From contig QGUZ01000172.1 in NCBI GenBank assembly GCA_003242605.1, forward strand, positions 1-10,496: a stretch of DNA of 10,496 nt. Direction: 5' to 3'. This document shows positions 7,833-10,496 of this stretch, in pieces. The DNA comes from Actinomycetota bacterium. Its GTDB lineage: Bacteria > Actinomycetota > Actinomycetes > Streptosporangiales > Streptosporangiaceae. Numbering within the stretch: position 1 is the stretch's first letter; each line of letters begins with the position of its first letter. The position numbers and the translations under genes are program-made. A model generated the notes under the pieces. That model was not told the DNA's origin, ran no database searches, and worked only from the letters and a program-made list of their open reading frames with translations.

Positions 7833-7959
7833 GGAGGGACCGTATCCGTTCCGCGTTCACTTTGCCACCACCGCGCGGCTCTTAACTAACGTGTCGCCAC
7901 AATCCGGACAGTCGCCGCTGCACACACCGTACGTCCCGCCATGCCCCTACCCTTGGAGC
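7833..7959. promoter_or_regulatory. Divergent control region between DUF3499 and the zincin-like gene
   Basis: These 127 bp must contain promoters for both genes. Toward DUF3499, TACGGT (complement of 7839-7844) sits six bases before its GTG. Toward the zincin-like gene, TACCCT (7948-7953) sits six bases before its GTG. Both fit TAnnnT and would give transcripts starting at the start codon. No good -35 is seen for either. The only AT-rich patch is TTAACTAA near 7882-7889. Confidence 0.35.
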
Positions 7960-8433
7960 GTGAGTTCGTCATCGGGTGGTAGAGGACGTTCCACGGGCCC
8001 CGGCCGCCGGATTCGCCGCGACCGGCACGGTCGTGGCATGCGCGGCCCGCTGGCGCCTCCGCACGTGCCGATCTCGCGGACCCGCAGCGAGCGTTTCGAC
8101 GACCTCGTGCTCGACGCGGTCGACCGGCTCAAGCCACGCTGGGGCGAGCAGCTGTCCGCGGTGGAGTTCGCGGTCGAGGAGGTGCCACCGGCCGACGAGC
8201 TCGTCGACGGTCCGGCGCGGCTGTCGTCCGATCCGATCCCGCTCGGCCGCGCCGAGCCCGCGGCGAGTGGCGAACCGCCCTCCGTCGTGATCTATCGCCG
8301 GCCTCTGGAGGCACGGGCCCGCGATCGCGAACAGCTCGGCGCGATCGTGCACGACGTCGTGGTGGAGCAGGTGGCCGATCTGCTCGGGCTCTCTCCGGAG
8401 ACGATCGACCCAGGCTACGACGAGCGACACTGA
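7960..8433 (+). CDS. Zincin-like metallopeptidase family protein (probably degenerate active site)
   Basis: This protein of about 157 residues belongs to the family annotated as metallopeptidase (Zincin_1, Rv3259-like). A basic N-terminus RRDRHGRGMRGPLAPPHVP is followed by a helical part, FDDLVLDAVDRL. A central region contains VVIYRRPLEARARDREQL, and the final block is HDVVVEQVADLLGLSPETID. In active family members that last block holds HExxHHFG. Aligned on the glycine, this protein reads EQVADLLG (E136, Q137, D140), so the HExxH zinc ligands and catalytic Glu appear lost. GTG 7960 is chosen because the family N-terminus includes the RRDRHGRG stretch. ATG 8038 is an internal alternative giving 131 residues. 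It is divergent from DUF3499 and convergent with whiB. Confidence 0.8.
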   Translation: MSSSSGGRGRSTGPGRRIRRDRHGRGMRGPLAPPHVPISRTRSERFDDLVLDAVDRLKPRWGEQLSAVEFAVEEVPPADELVDGPARLSSDPIPLGRAEPAASGEPPSVVIYRRPLEARARDREQLGAIVHDVVVEQVADLLGLSPETIDPGYDERH

Positions 8434-8450
8434 GGACGAGCGAGAGCGAG

Positions 8451-8498
8451 CCCGCGGCGGCGCGGCGGTCACCGCCGCGCCGCGCGGTACGCCGCGGG
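8451..8498. terminator. Strong nested hairpin between the zincin-like gene and whiB
   Basis: GCGGCGCGGCGGT (8457-8469) and ACCGCCGCGCCGC (8471-8483) are perfect complements, giving a 12-bp stem with a 3-base loop. An outer pair, CCCGCGGCG (8451-8459) with CGCCGCGGG (8490-8498), can form an alternative stem. It lies 17 bases after the zincin-like stop and about 90 bases past the whiB stop, between converging genes. A bidirectional terminator is likely although no T-run is present. Confidence 0.65.
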
Positions 8499-8502
8499 CG
8501 TT

Positions 8503-8522
8503 GGCACGTTCCCAAACGTGTC
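8503..8522. repeat. Small dyad 3' of whiB
   Basis: CACGTT-ccca-AACGTG (8505-8520) is a perfect 6-bp inverted repeat that can extend by a G-U and a G-C pair as plus-strand RNA. With the larger hairpin at 8451-8498 it fills the convergent gap, and it may act as the whiB-side terminator. Confidence 0.35.
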
Positions 8523-8588
8523 CGACGTGCGTCTCGGCGGGGCCGGTGGCCGGTCACGGCCGACCGGAAGCGGCGGACGAGTGGGAGG

Positions 8589-8849
8589 TCAGCTCGCCTC
8601 GCGCTTGATCCGGCGGCGTTCCCGCTCGGAGAGGCCGCCCCAGATCCCGAACCGTTCGTCGTGTGCCAGGGCGTACTCGAGGCACTCGGCGCGCACCTCG
8701 CAGGCGCGGCACACCTTCTTGGCCTCTCGAGTCGACCCGCCCTTCTCCGGGAAGAACGCCTCGGGGTCGGTCTGCGCGCACAGCGCGCGCTCCTGCCACC
8801 CGAGCTCCTCATCACCGCCGAGCGCCTGTGCGATGACCTTGTCGGTCAC
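8589..8849 (-). CDS. whiB: WhiB-family iron-sulphur transcriptional regulator (WhiB/WhmD, WhiB2 type)
   Basis: This 86-residue protein starts MTDKVIAQALGGDEELGWQE. It has the four cluster-binding cysteines C24, C47, C50 and C56 (Cx22Cx2Cx5C), the DPEAFFPEKGGSTREAKKVC segment, the GIWGG turn (68-72) and a basic tail SERERRRIKREAS that contacts DNA. The near identity to Streptomyces WhiB and mycobacterial WhmD in the segment ERFGIWGGLSERERRR supports the subtype. WhiB binds a 4Fe-4S cluster and, with WhiA in Streptomyces, switches on septation and sporulation genes. Its mycobacterial counterpart is needed for division. The frame is open up to 9008, but GGGAGGT (8861-8855) five bases before GTG 8849 fixes this start. 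A long leader and a palindrome-rich promoter lie upstream. Confidence 0.96.
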   Translation of the reverse strand: MTDKVIAQALGGDEELGWQERALCAQTDPEAFFPEKGGSTREAKKVCRACEVRAECLEYALAHDERFGIWGGLSERERRRIKREAS

Positions 8850-8854
8850 TGCAC

Positions 8855-8861
8855 ACCTCCC
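8855..8861 (-). promoter_or_regulatory. Ribosome binding site of whiB
   Basis: GGGAGGT on the minus strand, five bases before GTG 8849-8847, is a near-perfect Shine-Dalgarno. It rules out the in-frame upstream extension. Confidence 0.85.
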
Positions 8862-8881
8862 TGTCGCCCGCTCGTTTGCCC

Positions 8882-8900
8882 GCCTCACGAATACGGAGGC
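8882..8900 (-). other. Small stem-loop in the predicted whiB leader
   Basis: GCCTC (8882-8886) and GAGGC (8896-8900) flank a 9-base loop. The structure would lie about 20 bases upstream of the Shine-Dalgarno in the predicted leader of roughly 108 nucleotides. A role in translation control is speculative. Confidence 0.25.
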
Positions 8901-8949
8901 CCCCCACTGGAAACGCCCCTCCCCATACCCACCTTGAGGACCGGGCCAA

Positions 8950-9007
8950 ACAACAATGTTGTAATTACACGCGTGTCTCTCCTGTGACGTCAAGCGGCAT
9001 GACGTCA
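8950..9007. promoter_or_regulatory. Cluster of five palindromes at the whiB promoter
   Basis: In order: ACAAC-aat-GTTGT (8950-8962), TGTAATTACA (8960-8969), ACACGCGTGT (8967-8976), TGACGTCA (8985-8992) and TGACGTCA (9000-9007). The first has a 3-base centre and the others are perfect. The two TGACGTCA copies are 15 bp apart, about one and a half helix turns. The cluster covers the -10, the spacer, the -35 and the bases just upstream, as expected for operators of dimeric regulators. The protein that binds is not identified. Confidence 0.6.
8964..8993 (-). promoter_or_regulatory. Predicted sigma-70-type promoter of whiB
   Basis: Minus strand: -35 TTGACG (8993-8988), an 18-base spacer, -10 TGTAAT (8969-8964), five of six matches to TATAAT. 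Transcription would start near 8957, leaving a leader of about 108 nucleotides. This is the only place in the window where both boxes are good at proper spacing. Confidence 0.65.
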
Positions 9008-9008
9008 T

Positions 9009-9141
9009 CCGGGGAAAGACACGCTCCCCCCGGTCCGGTCGGGCTGATCAGAAGCGATTTCGGCGGGACGGAACGGTAGCAGCGGCGACGGCGGCGCCGC
9101 AGCATTCCCTACCGGATCACTGTGGACTTCTTCCGTGATCA
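9009..9141. other. Gene-free stretch between the whiB promoter and the Pro-rich gene
   Basis: No convincing gene. It holds a 6-bp stem CCGGGG...CCCCGG (9009-9014 with 9028-9033, 13-base loop), a 10-bp palindrome GCGGCGCCGC (9091-9100) and the inverted repeat GATCAC...GTGATC (9115-9120 with 9135-9140). The last begins directly after the stop of the minus-strand Pro-rich gene and may help end its transcript. Confidence 0.4.
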
Positions 9142-10496
9142 TTACCTCGGCGGCGGCCGATCGGGCGTGTAGATCGCGGTCGGATCGATCGGCTCGTCGC
9201 CGCCTCGCGGGCCGTTCTGCGGTGCGTTCCCGTGCCGGTCGCCTCCCTGCTGTTCGCGGTGCTCTCCTTGGTGCGGGGTTGACTCCGGGTAGCCCCCGGC
9301 CTGGAAGGTGATGGTCTTCTCCGCGCCGAGCCGGTCGCCGTACCCGGGCGCCTGGTCGGGCGGCGGCACCGGACCGGACGGCGTGGCCTGGTACGGCGAG
9401 GGCTGCGGGCCGAACGCGCCGCCGCCGAAGCCCTGCGCCGGGGCGCCGGTCCGCTGCTGGTCCGGCGGCCGCGGGTCGGACAGCGACGGCCGCTGCGGCG
9501 GGTTGTCGAGCGGCGACGGCTGCGGACCCGACGGGTAGGAGGTGTAGCCGGAGGCCGGGTGCGGCCCGGAGGGCGGCTCGGGCGGCAGCGGGTGCGGGCC
9601 CGACGGCTGCTCCAGCGGGGACGGCTGGGGCCCGGACGGGTACGAGGTGTACCCCGGCAGCGGCCGGCTGGTGTCGAGCGGGTCGTCGACCTGCGGCCGC
9701 GCCTGCTGCCCGGTGGCGTGCCCGCCGCTCTGGGCCTGCGCGCCGTCGCCCTGCCGGTAGGTCTGGGCCTGCTGGTAGGCCTGGAAGATCTGCTGCTGCC
9801 GCGGGTCGCCGAGGTCGCCGTACGGCTGCGCGGGAGGCTGCGCGGAGGGCTGCGCAGCAGGCTGCGCGGGAGACTGCGCGGCCGGTTCGGCGGACGGCGG
9901 CGCGGCGGGCCGGTCCTGGCGGGGGAAGGTGGGCGTGCCGAGACCGGAGTCCCCGGCGGGCGCGGGGTCGCGCGGCTCCTCCGGCGGGCCGTACGGCGAG
10001 GCGGACTGGGCCGCCTGCTCCTGCCGCTCGCCCGGCCCGGCGGTGCCGTACCGGGGGTCGGAGGGGCTCTCGATCGGCCCGTACTCGCCGGAGGTGTAGC
10101 CGCGGTAGCCGCCGCCCTGGCCCTGGGCGGCGTCGCCGCCCTGCCCGGCCCCGTACGGCCCGGGCGCGGGAGGCCGGACGCCCCGGTCGGCGGGCCGGTA
10201 GACGGTGGTGGGGAAGTTCTGCTCGTCCGCGGGCGACGGGACGTAGGCGGGGGCGGGCGGCCGCGGCACGTCACGGGTACCCGCGTCGCCGGCGTCGGCC
10301 GGGCGCTGCGGGGCGGGCTGCTGCGTGGTGCCGGGGTCGACGCCGTAGGCGGGCGCGGCCTCGGGCTCGGGCGCCTGGCCGGGGGCGGGCGGCTGCTGCG
10401 CCGGGCCGCCGGGCGTGCCCTGCGGCGCCTCGCCGGACGTGCCGTGCGGCGCGCCGCCGGGAGCGGGCGTGGGGCCGGCGGCGGGCTGCTCGGCGG
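9142..10496 (-). CDS. C-terminal low-complexity tail of a Pro/Gln/Gly-rich protein (partial, 5' end outside the window)
   Basis: The frame ends at TAA (9144-9142) and stays open through the right edge, so at least 451 residues are encoded and the GTG near 10269 is not needed as a start. The whole visible part is disordered: Pro, Gln, Gly, Ala and Ser dominate, with no hydrophobic segment or folded domain. Features are QPxAQPxAQP runs (minus-strand coding near 9830-9880), a more polar helical stretch QQQIFQAYQQAQTYRQGD, a duplicated GYTSYPSGPQPSPL unit, and a C-terminal end DPTAIYTPDRPPPR. Such tails occur on actinobacterial membrane glycosyltransferases, kinases and cell-division proteins, so the identity depends on the missing N-terminus. 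It reads in the same direction as whiB but has its own gap before the whiB promoter. Confidence 0.75.
   Translation of the reverse strand, partial: AEQPAAGPTPAPGGAPHGTSGEAPQGTPGGPAQQPPAPGQAPEPEAAPAYGVDPGTTQQPAPQRPADAGDAGTRDVPRPPAPAYVPSPADEQNFPTTVYRPADRGVRPPAPGPYGAGQGGDAAQGQGGGYRGYTSGEYGPIESPSDPRYGTAGPGERQEQAAQSASPYGPPEEPRDPAPAGDSGLGTPTFPRQDRPAAPPSAEPAAQSPAQPAAQPSAQPPAQPYGDLGDPRQQQIFQAYQQAQTYRQGDGAQAQSGGHATGQQARPQVDDPLDTSRPLPGYTSYPSGPQPSPLEQPSGPHPLPPEPPSGPHPASGYTSYPSGPQPSPLDNPPQRPSLSDPRPPDQQRTGAPAQGFGGGAFGPQPSPYQATPSGPVPPPDQAPGYGDRLGAEKTITFQAGGYPESTPHQGEHREQQGGDRHGNAPQNGPRGGDEPIDPTAIYTPDRPPPR
9508..9654 (-). repeat. Duplicated 14-residue unit in the Pro-rich tail
   Basis: The 42-base segments 9508-9549 and 9613-9654 both encode GYTSYPSGPQPSPL in the Pro-rich frame, 35 codons apart. 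The stretch between them contains two more PSGPHP motifs. Many synonymous codon differences separate the two copies, so the peptide rather than the DNA has been kept. Confidence 0.7.

Noticed and set aside
8985..9007. TGACGTCA boxes as CREB/ATF sites
   Set aside because: The match to the eukaryotic element is coincidental in a bacterial genome. They are treated as operators of an unknown bacterial regulator.
8850..9008. A 53-residue N-terminal extension of WhiB
   Set aside because: The Shine-Dalgarno and family length support GTG 8849, and the extension would run through the -10 and -35 of the predicted promoter.
9117..10274. An alternative minus-strand frame over the Pro-rich gene, rich in Arg, Thr and Pro
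   Set aside because: The frame ending at 9142 has diverse residues with a duplicated peptide kept despite codon changes and stays open to the window edge. The other frame looks like its shifted reading.

Overview
This is a very GC-rich window with many GTG starts. It carries a conserved actinobacterial neighbourhood: whiB (WhiB2/WhmD type), a zincin-like protein, a DUF3499 protein, phosphomannomutase, a Trm112-like protein, a SIS-domain sugar-phosphate isomerase, a CDF transporter and S-adenosylhomocysteine hydrolase. I recall the same gene set around sahH-manB-whiB2 in Streptomyces and Mycobacterium. A filamentous, sporulating actinobacterium is likely, perhaps Streptosporangiales-like. That taxonomic guess is inference.

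Layout. Bases 1-249 are the 3' end of a plus-strand Pro/Ala-rich CDS. On the minus strand, two different S-adenosylhomocysteine hydrolases lie back to back: a canonical long form (1584-3014), then a short archaeal/Thermotoga-type form (326-1582), with one base between them. A small MerR-type regulator (3176-3508, plus) is divergent from this pair. A CDF cation transporter (3552-4523, minus) converges on it.

Upstream on the minus strand is a sugar-phosphate module. It runs DUF3499 (7464-7832), manB (5894-7261), Trm112-like (5712-5885) and the SIS isomerase (4590-5705), with very small gaps from manB to the SIS gene. A zincin-like gene (7960-8433, plus) is divergent from DUF3499 and ends at a strong hairpin shared with whiB (8589-8849, minus). 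The last part (9142 to beyond 10496, minus) is the disordered Pro/Gln/Gly-rich tail of a larger protein.

How the genes fit together. The SIS protein and ManB are the two steps expected to turn fructose-6-P into mannose-1-P for GDP-mannose and cell-envelope glycans. The SAHH pair recycles the product of methyltransferases; Trm112 proteins are small zinc-binding partners of methyltransferases. WhiB is an iron-sulphur regulator of septation and sporulation. Its upstream region holds a good sigma-70-type promoter embedded in a run of five short palindromes, which is the most striking non-coding signal here.

Points most worth attention: the coupled pair of SAHHs from two clades, the palindrome-packed whiB promoter, and two enzyme-family members (SIS isomerase, zincin) whose expected catalytic residues look replaced. 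I saw no tRNA, rRNA, CRISPR array, transposase or prophage gene, and no gene-free stretch above 300 bases.
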